A stretch of 64,000 bases of DNA, taken from the NCBI RefSeq assembly GCF_932526225.1, contig NC_064041.1, positions 7,151,042 through 7,215,041 of the forward strand, given 5' to 3'. The translations under genes were made by a program, and so were the position numbers. This stretch comes from Nematostella vectensis (lineage: Eukaryota; Cnidaria; Anthozoa; Actiniaria; Edwardsiidae). Under the pieces are notes generated by a model. It was not told the DNA's origin, did not search any database, and saw only the letters and a program-made list of their open reading frames with translations. This document shows, one piece after another, positions 33,455 to 45,122 of the stretch (its first letter is position 1; each line of letters starts with the position of its first letter).

Positions 33455-36400
33455 TTAATGATCCGATAATAGTAGATGCATGATGTATTTCCTATGTGCA
33501 GTCATTCTACCGTAGCTCCAAGATGGCTTTGGCCGATCGACACAAGTGTACTTCAGAAATTCCTCTGCTGACAGTATAACGCCAACCCCACAACTTCCGC
33601 TTCCCACTCGCGAGCCATGTGAGCCATTTGGCTGTCGTGGCATACCAAACCTGGCATAGCCCTTGACCTTCCTCCTCAGAGCCAAAACGAGCGTCACCCG
33701 GACACGCCCTCTCTAGCTGCTGTATGGTCTGTTTCACGATGGTTATGTTGGGGAATGACCAGCCAAGGCCATCGTCGTAGAGCGCAGAGAGATTCTCCAC
33801 GTCTATAACGATGAGCCCCCAATGGTTATTCCCGGTGTTATATGGCAATAACCAATCAGAGCACACTATTTACAGGTGTCTTTGTATAAATAGCAAAATC
33901 CCTGAAGCTCTCAGGCATCCTAATTGGATCCACCAAATAGGATCTATTATAATTAATAAAAATAGAAAAGCATATCCCTGAAGCTCTCAGGTGTCTAAGT
34001 ACTACGACTTCACTAATTGGATCCACCAAATAGGATTTATTATAATTAATAAAAATAGAAAAGCATATCCCTGAAGCTCTCAGGCATCTAAGTACCAGGA
34101 CTTCACTAATTGGATCCACCAAATAGGATTGCTTGTTTACCTTTTGTCTTTGATACCATAGAAGTATAATATGATGCTTCTATGAAAAACCTGTGTACGA
34201 TAAATCACATAGAGTACATTATTCAATAACAGCTGACAAAGAGGGGGATTCTTACTGACTTGATTCCTGTAGACACTGTAACTAATGATAATCATAATTG
34301 ATTATAAATGTTCATTAAGGTAGGGAAATTGGTACCACTTACCTGAATCATTTCTTCACAAAATGTTATCTGATCCAAAATGTAGCCTGTAGAAACTTCC
34401 TTAGCTTTAAAGTTCATCAATTTGGGAAGAGGAAGAGACCTCACAATGATATCTTCGATGTTGTGTAAAAACCTCCGTTCAGTTGACCCTAAAATCAGAA
34501 GGGATAGTAGAAATGAAAATGCAGGCATCATAAGTCATAGTATCATCAGCATTTCCCCTCACATGACCAACTCTTCCAACATCTTTCAACATTTAACAAA
34601 CAAACAAAACCTGAGAATGAAGAGACTTGAATGTTGTGCTTTTCCACTCTGCGGTCTGTTTGGCCTGGCTTGACTTTGACGGTTATCTTGTCCCTTTCCT
34701 TCATACTGTCTGGCCCATATTCAGAAAGAACAGCATTGCACTCATTTAAGGAGCCACATTCAAATGCAAAGAGACCAAGTGAAGAAAGCAGCTGCTCTGT
34801 GTTCCTTATTTCACAGTGCAGGGCACACAGATTCACATGAGAAAGCTCCTCATCAAGTGGAAATGTTAAGTCATCTCTAAGTACTTTCCAGCTAAAAACA
34901 AATAATAATTATATAAATAATAAACATAAGCAATGGCTAGCTTATACATTTGACTGGAATATGGTCAATATGGTTGGATTTTTACCTCACTTGCAATTCT
35001 GACCATTTAATATCTGACAGGTGGATAACTGATTCCCCCCTTCCCCCCAAACAATTGAGCATGCCCAAATTAAATAGAAATAAGATCAAACAGAGGGACT
35101 GCTGATAATTTCAGAGAGAGAATGAATTAAAATATCAAGGAAGAAAAACAAATTGCCTTGCCGTCGTCAGATATCAAATTTTTGGTTCTTTACCTGCCAA
35201 TATTTGCCTTGCTCTTTAAGAAACAGGCAGAACAGGACTCTCCCCTTGAGACATCAGGACAGTCACAGCCCTGAAAATTATATGTTTCCAGTTTAAGTCA
35301 TAAAGTTCTAGAGTAGACATGAAGCCTGGGGGACTTGGAGTTCTAGGGGCTTATAAAGGAGCAAAGTTTGCCTAAGAAAGTGAGAGACATCTTGGCAAAA
35401 AATACCAAATAGTCCCAGCTACTAGGTTTTTCTGTGACTAAAATCGAAACTCAACCTATTCAATTAAGATATTCAGCACTTAGTATTGCTAATCACTTAA
35501 TAGTATGCATTAGCAGTGTTTGAAAAAGACCCAAACCTACCCTGATCACTTTGCAAAACACACAACATTCTTGATTGATCCCCCGGTTACAAATGGAATC
35601 ATTGTATTTAGCATCAGACCCATCTTTTCTCCTCAGCAACATCACAAGTGCTTTGTAGACAAGGGTAACTGTTAATAAAAGCAGTTCATTTACCCCTTTT
35701 ATAATTTCCATTCTATTATTATCTGTCTGAACGTATATGTCACTAGCATTAACTGCTAACACTGTATAACTCAGTATTTCTCTTAGTAAATTGCCGATAT
35801 AGGCAAAATCGTGTAATGGTGGTACCTGTGAATTTCACTGAAAGTGTCTTCCATCAACTACAAGACCTTGCCTCTTGATTTTCTCCTTTTCAATATTCAA
35901 GTCATGCCAATGCATTGTCCCTGTGAATTTAAGCAAGAAAAAAAAAACAATTAATAATAACTAAGTTTTATTTATGTGAGTCTTGGTAGCCCAGCAAGCT
36001 GGTTGCCTTGAGAGGAGAGACAGAAAGCTAACCTCAATCACACAGTGTGTGTGTATATTAAATTAACCCTTAACTTTAGAGCTTTAGAATAGCTCATGGG
36101 AGACTTGGAGCTTCAAGTGCAAACTATGTATATATGCAACTAATATAGAGTGAAACGCTTAGCTACTCTCTTTACAATTAGCAATAGCCAATGGTAACAC
36201 ACTTTTAGCACTCTGGCTTGATGCATGAGCCACAATTGGTACAACACTATCACCTGCTGTTTACCTGCAATAGAAAGAGAAAAAGGAATGAATCAGAAAT
36301 AAAGCCAATCATTTTATCGAAAATGTACAATAAATAAATTACAATCTCTCAGTAGTCAAAAGTAGTTTTCCTGGAATGCCTTTTACAAATTTTGTTTCTA

Positions 36401-37571
36401 ATGTACTGTATGTGCAGTCAAAGAAAACAAAATCGATTACATACAGTACCACAAAAGGGTCTCCCATCAAGCTTGATGTTTATTTCAATCGACTTGCAAT
36501 CTGGTTTGTGCAGCCTGGCCTTTCTCGCAGCTAGTGTGACGGCTGATGCTAAGCTAACTTGGTAGCCTTGATGCTCACCAGATGAGATCACTTTGATGTC
36601 TATTGCCTTGCACACCACAGAAAAAATCATTCTCCTGATGGCTTTTATCTGATTTTTCCCCAGCAAGATTGGAATGTCGGTTTTTTTCTGCAACAAGACA
36701 CAGAATAATAATATAAACAGGGGTTTCATTAGGCCCCGGCAGCCGGCGGAACTCCAGATATACAATTTTGTGGAATGTCAAAGTTCTTATTTTTAAAACA
36801 AACAAAAATCATGCGTCAGTGCTCATTCATTTGAAGAGCATTAATTGACAAGATTGCCTTTAAAACTTGCCTCATGTGAGCTGGACATTAGAAAAATGCA
36901 AAAATTTATGATTCCAATCTAACAAAGAATCCTATAGCCAAATACTTATGCAAGCTCTGATTGTCTAAAATAAAGTTAGATTTTCCCATATTGAATTTGA
37001 TTGAAATTTGATGTTTATCATGTGGCCTAGTTATCTTAAAGTATAAATATTCAAGAATAGTTTCTCGATGATCTTACAGAATGATCATTTTTAACAGAAA
37101 ATATTCCACAGAATGGAGTGGAATATAGGATAGAACATTGTTGATTATAATTTGTTTTCTATAATATTACATTAGTTTAAACAATGGTAGTTTGGAAGAA
37201 AACAAATACATTGAACTGCTACCCTGCTACAGCACATTTTCAGTAGCGAATCTACTTCAATCAGTGTAAAATCTTATCCATCCTACAATCAATACGGCTC
37301 CACTCGAATGCTTTAGTATAAAATAACGATAATGGATTAAAATATTTTCATGACATTTAATTAACATTTAGACATTTTCATATGAATTTAAGTATAAACA
37401 AACAAATCCGGATCAACGATGCACGGACCGAGTATTCTACACAAAACAAATGAAAGGAAAATGTAACTTAAGCACGGCTGCCAATGGTAGACGGTACTTT
37501 CCGCATACGTCGTAGAGCACTTCCCAAATTAAATCGGCATTCCCGCCATCACCAGGAGGATTTCCCGCCAT
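33455..37571 (-). pseudogene. Multi-exon gene ending in a Ulp1/SENP-like (C48) cysteine protease, frame broken twice
   Basis: Inferred exons: 37571-37509 (ATG start, MAGNPPGDGG), 36687-36450, 35920-35826, 35668-35541, 35270-35194, 34891-34611, 34488-34343, 34190-34141 and a terminal block 33870-33455. All junctions are GT-AG. Phases match except after the 95-bp third exon, which is one base out of register and meets a TGA at 35835. The middle exons encode a Cys-rich stretch (GCDCPD, then CSAC) and a segment I do not recognise. The last block has the C48 order of catalytic residues: His in NNHWGLIVID, Asp in ALYDDGLGW, Gln in PRQPNG and Cys in GSCGVGV. Reading from His to Cys needs a frame change near 33650-33700. 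The link from the 50-bp exon to the protease block is not solved. Such genes are often transposon-derived. Assembly errors instead of decay are possible. Confidence 0.65.
33870..34130. repeat. About 105-bp tandem repeat, 2.5 copies, inside the protease gene
   Basis: Each unit contains CCCTGAAGCTCTCAGG, GGATCCACCAAATAGGAT and TTATAATTAATAAAAATAGA. The minus-strand frame stays open through all units (VDPISEVLVLR, LRASG). The unit could be a duplicated small exon with its flank. The leftmost copy lacks about 17 bases. Confidence 0.8.
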
Positions 37572-37755
37572 TTCTACTGCTGTTGTTGATGAGTCGCCCT
37601 CTCCTCTGCAAAAGGCTTTGGGGCAGCTTCTGACCCTGGAAGAGGCGCAGCATCATGTGTGCATTTGCATTTGCCGTTTTTGCTGCTGTTACGGTCACCG
37701 CCGAGGGGCAAGTCGAGGGTTTTCGGTGCTTGATCCTTGGACCGGGCCTGTACAG

Positions 37756-37862
37756 GACCCGAAATGATCCCAGGACCCGAAACGATCCCAGGACCCGAAA
37801 CGATCCCAAAAAGTCCCCCAAATGATCCCGGGCCCCGAAGCGATCCCAAGGAGTCCCCGAAA
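37756..37862. repeat. 18-22-bp tandem repeat upstream of the protease gene
   Basis: Units of CAGGACCCGAAACGATCC with variants (CAAGGAGTCCCCGAAATGAAC) occur about six times. The array lies 185-290 bp upstream of the start codon at 37571 and may sit in its leader or promoter. Confidence 0.8.
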
Positions 37863-37948
37863 TGAACCCCGTGGAATTACCAGAATGGACAAAGGGAAAG
37901 TGGAAGGAAATACTTTTTGAAGCATTTAAAAAAAAAAATTAAAACAAA

Positions 37949-39075
37949 GGCCCGATACGCAGGGAATGTACACTACTCAACCACTGGCCTCGGTGACGAG
38001 TGCCACTCAATGTCAATGACGTCATAGGTCACGTGACTTTAAAAAGCTTCAATATCTCCTATCCTTAAAACCCTAAAGGCCCGATACTCAGGCAATGTAC
38101 ACTACTCAACAACTGGCCTCCATGTCGAGTGTCACTCAATGTCAATGACGTCATAGGTCACGTGACTTTAAAAAGCCTCAATATCTCCTATCCTTAAAAC
38201 CCTAAAGGCCCGATACTCAGGCAATGTACACTACTCAACAACTGGCCTCCATGTCGAGTGTCACTCAATGTCAATGACGTCATAGGTCACGTGACTTTAA
38301 AAAGCCTCAATATCTCCTATCCTTAAAACCCTAAAGGCCCGATTCTAAGGCAATGTACACTACTCAACCACCGGCCTCGATGACGAGTGTCAATCAATGT
38401 CAATGACGTCATAGGTCACGTGACTTTAAAAAGCTTCAATATCTCCTACCCTTTAAACCCTGAAGGCCCGATACTCAGGCAATGTACACTACTCAACCAC
38501 TGGCCTCGATGACGAGTGCCAGTCAATGTCAATGACGTCATAGGTCACGTGACTTTAAAAAAGCTTCATAATCTCCTATCCTTTAAAACCCTAAAGGTCC
38601 GATACTCAGGCAATGTACACTACTCAACCACTGGCCTCGATGACGAGTGTCAGTCAATGTCAATGACGTCATAGGTCACGTGACTTTAAAAAGCTTCAAT
38701 ATCTTCTATCCTTTAAAACCCTAAAGGCCCGATACTCAGGCAATGTACACTACTCAACCACCGGCCTCGATGACGAGTGTCACTCTGTCAATGACGTCAT
38801 AGGTCACGTGACTTTAAAAAGCTTCAATATCTTCTATCCTTTAAAACCCTAAAGGCCCGATACTCAGGCAATGTACACTATTCAACCACCGGCCTCGATG
38901 ACGAGTGCCAATCAATGTCAATGACGTCATAGGTCACGTGACTTTAAAAAGCTTTAATATCTCCTACCCTTTAAACCCTTAAGGCCCGATACTCAGGCAA
39001 TGTACACTACTCAACCACTGGCCTCGATGACGAGTGTCAATGTCAATGACGTCATAGGTCACGTGACTTTAAAAA
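37949..39075. repeat. 129-bp satellite, about 9 copies, with CRE and E-box in each unit
   Basis: Period 129 bp (38075, 38204, 38333 and onward). The conserved parts are GGCCCGATACTCAGGCAATG, ACACTACTCAACCACTGGCC and TCAATGACGTCATAGGTCAC followed by GTGACTTTAAAAAGC. TGACGTCA (CRE/ATF) and CACGTG (E-box) stand 8 bp apart in every full unit, while positions around GAGTGTCACTCAATG vary. The array starts about 380 bp upstream of the protease gene's start codon. Confidence 0.9.
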
Positions 39076-40603
39076 AATGTTCGACACTCAGGCAATGATG
39101 ACGAGTTTCAATGTCTATGGCATTTTATTTAAACATCCGCATGTCCTTATATGAATGGTTCTTTGTGAGAACTTAGGATACTATGTTCTTGTTATTCGTA
39201 AATTAACAGTGGCGGTCATAATTATTTATTTTCGTTTTTGTTATTTTGTATAGTTTAATGCCATTTCCTCTTTCCTGCTTATTTTGTTTGGTGTGTTGTT
39301 TTGTATCGTAGCACTTGAAAACTAGCACTTGAAAATTATTTGTTTTACAATAAAAACCTGTTTTTGAACTGTCAAATGTTTACAAGTCAAAAGGACGCAT
39401 TGTATAAAAAAAACTCGAAATTTATTTGAACAGTCAATTGCAACAAAAGATTTGTAAGATTTTACAAAATTTGCAGTGGTTTGAAGGACTGCGGCTTCTT
39501 TAAACTTTGTTTGGATTCCACAAAATGGTATCAGATCGTTTAGTGATGATAGGATTTGGAATAAGGTAAACATTTTTTTACTGATCTGTCTCCTCCCATT
39601 GATTCTGCTGAAAGGAACCTAGGATAGTATCTTATTACTTTTACCCATTATCACCATCGCGGTGACCTTTCTACTTTCATCGCGTTGAGTATTTTAGTTC
39701 AGAGTAGGTTATCAGCGGAAAGTTTTAAGGCTCTACGCTGATTATGGTCTATTCGCAATCAAGTTCGTTGCTCTTATTTTCTCGGTAGGATTGCTTGTGA
39801 GCGTTCGAAAATGTTGCTTCTTGATGAATTCTGTGATTTTTCAAGGCGAATATTTTGCTGAAGATTGTTATCTTTTCTGATGTTACAGTCATTATGTATG
39901 CATGATTTTATCATATCCGTTCAAAGGAATTCATCGCTCCGAGAAAAGAGATATAGGAAGATATAACGGATCCGATATAACTATACAGCCATATTATATA
40001 AAACATAACAAAACCGTTAACACGGTAGTCATCGGAATACGAGCCTCCTTATTGTACAGTGAATTCGCAATCACGGCCTTTTGATCGTGCTACGCCTTGA
40101 CTTCAAACTTCCTAAAGACTCAGATATTAATCTGAGCAAATGTACAACATATTGAAAGTTATTTACTGATTGGGTGGTGCTATTATGCTTACCATTTGTA
40201 GCCATCAGACCTGCCAGGGCACAGAGTTAGTATCATTGGAATTGGCTGGTCGTGATGTGGGCAAAGCGTTTCCCTTGCCAGTAATCCCCGTGCCTGTAGC
40301 CAGGAAATCACATCCAAAGGTGTATTCCCTATATTGCATAATAACGTTCGGACATCAGGATCCATTGAAGATTCGTTTTTGGAGCAAAGCTAAAAGTTGA
40401 CAATGGCCACTTGATACAAGAGCTGCAGATAAAACAATTGCAATTAGTTTGTGGTTGAACAATACCCTCCCTATATCAGTACAGTGGAGACAGAATGCTG
40501 TGGAGACATCTTTTTTCAATTTGAAAAATGATACACGTGCAATGATTGAGTTCATTGATTCTGATAACTCGTGTCCAAATTATTTAATTCATAATTGAAA
40601 TTT
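39076..40603. other. No gene recognised
   Basis: AT-rich spacer; open frames here have no recognisable content. Confidence 0.4.
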
Positions 40604-42280
40604 CTAATCCATAACTAACTGTGGAATCGATATAAATAAATTTGTTGTTATCATCTCGTTTGTATCCGAAGCAGTGAAACGTCTTTGGAAGGTGGTGTCC
40701 CTTCCACGGAGACGGACTCTAATTTCCCCTTCGCCTTCAGCACCGACGAGGTGTTGTAGGTCCTAAAATGTAGACACAAATCATAAATAGTTTCAATTTT
40801 AACTTTTAATCCTTACATGTTCTTGGTCTGATGTTGGTGCCGAAAACAAATCGAGTTAAAATGCATCGACCTTCTACAAATGCTGCCAGGGAGCTTCTCC
40901 TATGACGTCATGCCGTAAAAACCGCTCGGCTAACTGACTTGCGTGACGCCCAATTTCGTAATATATTTTTCTTGGATAAGAGCGTTAGAGCGAGCGTAAA
41001 ATTTGGGGCTAGGGTTTATAGAGCGATTTTTGCGCAATATGATGGGCTTATGATAATAGCGGCGTTATGTACTATATGACCCCATCGACGTTGTTGAAAC
41101 ATAAACACTAATGGTCTTTCGTGACCAGGATCCCATCCATTTAATCCTTTTATCTCACCCTAGCCATGAAAGACCATTAGTGTCGTTGCGTCTACAACGT
41201 CAATTTTGGGGCTAGGGTTTATAGAGCGATTTTTGCGCTATTTAGCATTTAGGCTAAGTTTCTATTTCAGTCATCACTAGCGTGAAATATTCAAAAGGCG
41301 ATCCTACACATAGCTTAATACAACTGAATAAAATAGACAGGGGAACGAATTTGGATTTTGTTTGTATAAATAGCAGCTGGTAGGAACATTTTTTTTTTCT
41401 TGTTTGGGAGAGCGGGAGAAGGGGTCCAAAATCTTGAGACTCCCGCCTAATGCGGGAGAGTTGACAGGTATGCGAACACATCTTGAGGCTGCCGGAACTA
41501 GGCCAATCGTCAAATCTGACAGGTTTTTCAATTAACACCCAGCTTGTCTTGAGCAGAACGTGTTGTTTTTGATATTCATAGAATGAATTTACTACCAGTA
41601 AGACGATGAGTTGTGCAAAAATATTCCAAGGAAGCATTGTGATCAAACGTAAACGAACTCTGCAACTCTAATTTTGATTGACGTTTGTGTCGCGTTAGGC
41701 TTTTCGTTTGACCTCTAGTGCGAATGCGATTTACAAGCCAATCGATCGGCCATGACAAAATTTGGTTGGCTGTTTGTCCCGGCCAGACAAACTTTGTCCT
41801 CCTAGTGCGATTAGGCTCATAATATCTCACTTCGAAAGATGACTCTACTCTAACTGTTCTATCAGACAGAAAATAATCGCTTAGCTTAGACTGGATTGCT
41901 AACAACCTCATTAGCGCAAATGTGTCCGCAACAAGTTACTTACCGCTTCTTTCTCTCTTCTTTCCATTTCCAGCTGTCTTTCTCTGTCCTGTGAACGATA
42001 ACAAAAAAGCATGTCAAATTTTGTAAAATTTTAAAAATCTACAGTTTGAAATCATCGTCATAAACTCGATTTTAAGTCACAGGTTACGCAACGGTAGATA
42101 ATTAGGTTTTGTTTTGTCTGTAACACTAAGGGCCAACGACGGAAAAATAATCAAATACCTTAGACTGGCTTGCTAACAACATCACTAGCACAGATGTGTC
42201 CGCAATAAGTTACTTACCGCTTCGTTCGTTGTAAGGGCCAATCTCGCCTCAGCCTCTGCTACATCAGCTTGTATGCGATC
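40604..42280 (-). CDS. Partial gene model: two coiled-coil exons and a possible UBX-like terminal exon
   Basis: Exon 42280-42218 (21 codons, DRIQADVAEAEARLALTTNE) and exon 41988-41944 (15 codons, DRERQLEMERREKEA) both have clean CAG acceptors and CG/GTAAGT donors and are in phase 0; the residues are helix-forming and highly charged. A third phase-0 exon at 40762-40604 follows a CTACATTTTAG acceptor and reads GEIRVRLRGRDTTFQRRF before a TAG stop. That strand-turn-strand pattern, behind a charged coiled coil, recalls UBX-domain proteins of the FAF/UBXD type, but the fold would be incomplete. Whether the three belong to one transcript is unproven; upstream exons were not found. Confidence 0.4.
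41001..41240. repeat. Hairpin segment flanked by a 35-bp direct repeat
   Basis: The words TTTGGGGCTAGGGTTTATAG and AGCGATTTTTGCGC occur at 41001-41036 and again at 41202-41238. Between them CGACGTTGTTG with ACACTAATGGTCTTTCGTG is answered by CATGAAAGACCATTAGTGT with ACAACGTC. This is an inverted-repeat insertion or a duplicated locus. Confidence 0.6.
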
Positions 42281-43589
42281 CTGGGTAACCGTAAAAAAAA
42301 AAACATGAGTTATATATTTAAGCCAACCCTCACTACTTTCACTTCGTGACCGTTCTACGATATCCACGTTATCCATCGTGCTCAGAAAATCGACAGGGTT
42401 TAATAGATATTCTGAATTCAAGAATGTTTTTTAAATGTACTAGACTTACCATTGCTTAAGTCAATAGTGGGCCTTACTTCTGGGTTTCCACCAAGGGTTG
42501 GGCACAACACTACCAAACAAGGTCGGAAAAGGTGGCCTGGTAGTGTCCGCCCTGTTAATGAAATCGGTAAATTTTAGTATTTTGAGATTTTTGCGGTATT
42601 AAGAATACAAACATAAACTGGTAATAAGAACCTATTTTTAGCCTAGACAGGTTCTTAGGGGGAAGGTGAAAACGAATGTCATCTGGGGTACCCATCTGTG
42701 GTGTAACCCCCTACAAAAGAAATCAGGTGCTCGAAATCAGGAGAGGAGGGGCTGTACAACTAGTCCACAGCAGAAGGCAACTTTGTTTTACCTCGCGCGA
42801 CCATGGTAAACAAAGTCGGAAATTCGATAAAATGATTACAGCATTAGATTGGGGATAAATTTCTAATCTAAATCTACCATTTCTACAGTTTGGCTTGTAC
42901 TTCCTCATGTGTAAACTCTCTCACATTGGGTTGTATTGAGTGGGTTTCAACTAATCAGGGGAATTTGTGACACTTGGTTACTACACGCTAACATACAAAA
43001 ATCCCGACATTAACTAGTATAGTTGCGGTTCACTCCTAAGGGATAGCGGCATTAAGGGAGTGGTTAACAAAAATTCTTACCCCTAAGAGATAGCACATTG
43101 GGTGTGGTCTAAGGAATTTTTAACCCTAAAAACAATGCCCGTTTTAATTGGCTGACGCACCCTGTATTCTATGTTACCGACAATAAAGCCGGAAGTATCA
43201 ACCGAACAGATGACTTTTGGTTTATTGTAGAATACGTTTCGAGCGGTAGGGCCACTATTTTGTGAAACACCCTAAAAGATATCAGCATCGGAAAAAATCC
43301 TAAAACACCCCCCAAGAGATAGCAGCCGGTAATATTCTTAATACCCTAAAAGACAGGTCGATCTCCTCCGTCTACTTTTATGGAGAGTCCACCCCCCCCC
43401 CCCCCCCCTACCGGAGAGCATGCCCAATTGGAAAACTAATTTGTATACCAACAACCAACTTCCTGGATCAGTCAGTATAAAAAGAAGTATTTTCCAAGGT
43501 GATTCTTTCTCGCCACTTCTTTTTGTCATCACCATGTTTACAATGGTGCGCTCATAAATGATTTCTCTCCTTTTTTATGCATTTTAATG
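42281..43589. other. No firm gene; loose repeats
   Basis: A donor-like AAGCAATG/GTAAGT on the minus strand near 42450 could end an upstream exon of the coiled-coil gene, but the frame before it has a stop. Degenerate CCCTAAGAGATAGC words recur at 43030-43350 and a C-run is at 43391-43408. Confidence 0.35.
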
Positions 43590-43783
43590 TTCCTTTTTAC
43601 AGTTCTTGATCCCCTTAGACAGATTAGGGAGGACCGGATGGGGATCCAGGACACCGTTGTCGCGTTATCCTCCCCTTTCTTTGCGGCGATTAGCTCGGCC
43701 AGCCTACTATGGTACCTTTCACATTCCTCGCCCATTCCTCCGGTGGTGGTGAACACTAAAAGGGTGAAAGTTCCAGTTTTCAT
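43590..43783 (-). pseudogene. Short retroelement-type protein relic
   Basis: The minus-strand frame contains [20 protein letters not shown] followed by [13 protein letters not shown] and a CLRGSRT end. I recall this block from the C-terminal part of reverse-transcriptase-bearing repeat proteins in cnidarians and fish, but cannot name a family. It is cut off on both sides, and upstream it runs into the 43.8-kb tandem repeat. Confidence 0.45.
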
Positions 43784-43835
43784 GGTTGAGGTGGGGTATG
43801 GTCCTTGTAAGAGGCATTTTGCTTTTACCGGGTAT

Positions 43836-44080
43836 TTATATTTTCTTAACGCTTTATCGGGTATTTATATTTACTTTTACCCGATAACGCTTTATCGGGT
43901 ATTTATATTTTCTTTTACCCGATAACCTGATAACGCTTTACCGGGTATTTATATTTTGTTTTACCCGATAACGCTTTACCGGGTATTTATATTTTCGTTA
44001 CCCGATAACGCTTTATCGGGTATTTATATTTTCCTTTACCCGATAACCTGATAACGCTTTACCGGGTATTTATATTTTAA
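43836..44080. repeat. Tandem array of palindromic GGGTATTTATATTTT units
   Basis: About six units of 36-46 bp: GCTTTATCGGGTATTTATAT, then TTTCTTTTACCCGATAA. Each unit can pair TTATCGGGTA with TACCCGATAA, so single strands would form a row of hairpins. Some units carry an extra CCTGATAAC. Degraded copies (TTACCGGGTATTATG, TCATCGGGTATTAATA) go on to about 44150. Confidence 0.85.
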
Positions 44081-44533
44081 ATAACTTTTACCAGATGAAA
44101 TGTTACCGGGTATTATGCTTTTAATCTACTCCAGATTCATCGGGTATTAATAACCTTTACCAGATACCTTTTATTTATACCTGGTGGCCCTAAAGCTCAA
44201 TTGACCTACTATATTTAAGCATCTAGGGCTTTATTATAGACTGATGAAATAAAATGTTTAACTACTAGTAAAAACACCAAACGAAAGAGCTAAAAAAGGG
44301 GTTACCAGGTACTGAATAAAGCAAGGACTACAATGACGGGAGAACCTGTCAGACAAAATGTCGACGCTTAGACCGAGGATTAAAGCCAAATAATTAGGCT
44401 AATTTAACAAGGCTTATACAAGTGAGGGAAAATAAACCCTTAACAAGACAACTAGCTAGCCAATAAGCCGAGACAAACTTAAGAACCCATAAATTCAGAT
44501 GGCCTGGTAAACCCGCTTCTCTGTGAATGTGCT
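44081..44533. other. No gene recognised
   Basis: No supported feature except degraded edges of the palindromic array. Confidence 0.4.
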
Positions 44534-45122
44534 TCAAAGTAAAGTAAGAGCGTGCATAATGGCCCCGCGATAACTGCGGTACAACAATTACTGACATGTG
44601 GGATTCAAATGAACCCAATCAGGTAAATAAAACTGCTTATTGGGGTGAGTAAAAAGCCTATGTTGCCAACAGAAAACATTGGGAAAGGGAGCTAAGACCA
44701 CTTTGAGGTACTGATGTAAAACAAGCGACTGATTGAAAAAAAATGTGCGCGTCAGCATAGGAGTGAGAACGTGGTATCACCTGGCACACACCGACAATGC
44801 GGACTGAAAAGCGCCCGAGAAGTAAAGCAACTAATTCTTCTATAGCAGAGCCTAAAACTTCAGGTTTAGAAGGAGGGAGGTTGTTGGTGCCAATTTCCAA
44901 AATCACAACATCAGGCGATAAATTCTGAACCACATGAAGATCGTAAGCCTGAAGTTTGTCAACAGTCCGACCTCCCACGCCATGCAAGCGAACCGAAGCA
45001 GTACCTCGAAGCTTAAAATCTCTAGCTGCCCTCGGGTCTAAACCTGCCCTTAGGTCACGATTTAATCGCTTAACAAAAGGATGACCTAAGATAAGCACCG
45101 AAGGATCCCTACGAAGAGCCAT
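44534..45122 (-). pseudogene. SGNH-hydrolase-like domain, broken by a homopolymer shift and a nonsense codon
   Basis: An ATG at 45122 opens MALRRDPSVLILGHPFVKRL, and VILEIGTNNL and VCQVIPRSHSY follow, the block I/III pattern of SGNH/GDSL-like domains. The nucleophile position reads GHP where a Ser is expected (GDS or, in this repeat-borne family, GHS). At an eight-T run near 44740 the frame shifts; one frame over it goes on with FPNVFCWQH and LPDWVHLN, the Asp-x-x-His block. A TAA then stands where Tyr is expected before LLYRSYRGAIMHA and a TGA at 44534-44536. Such domains occur in DIRS-like and other retroelement proteins of invertebrates. It is very likely non-functional. Confidence 0.7.

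Noticed and set aside
39902-40400. Two plus-strand frames of 60-76 codons
   Set aside because: No recognisable motif, no splice signals that link them, composition like the AT-rich surroundings.
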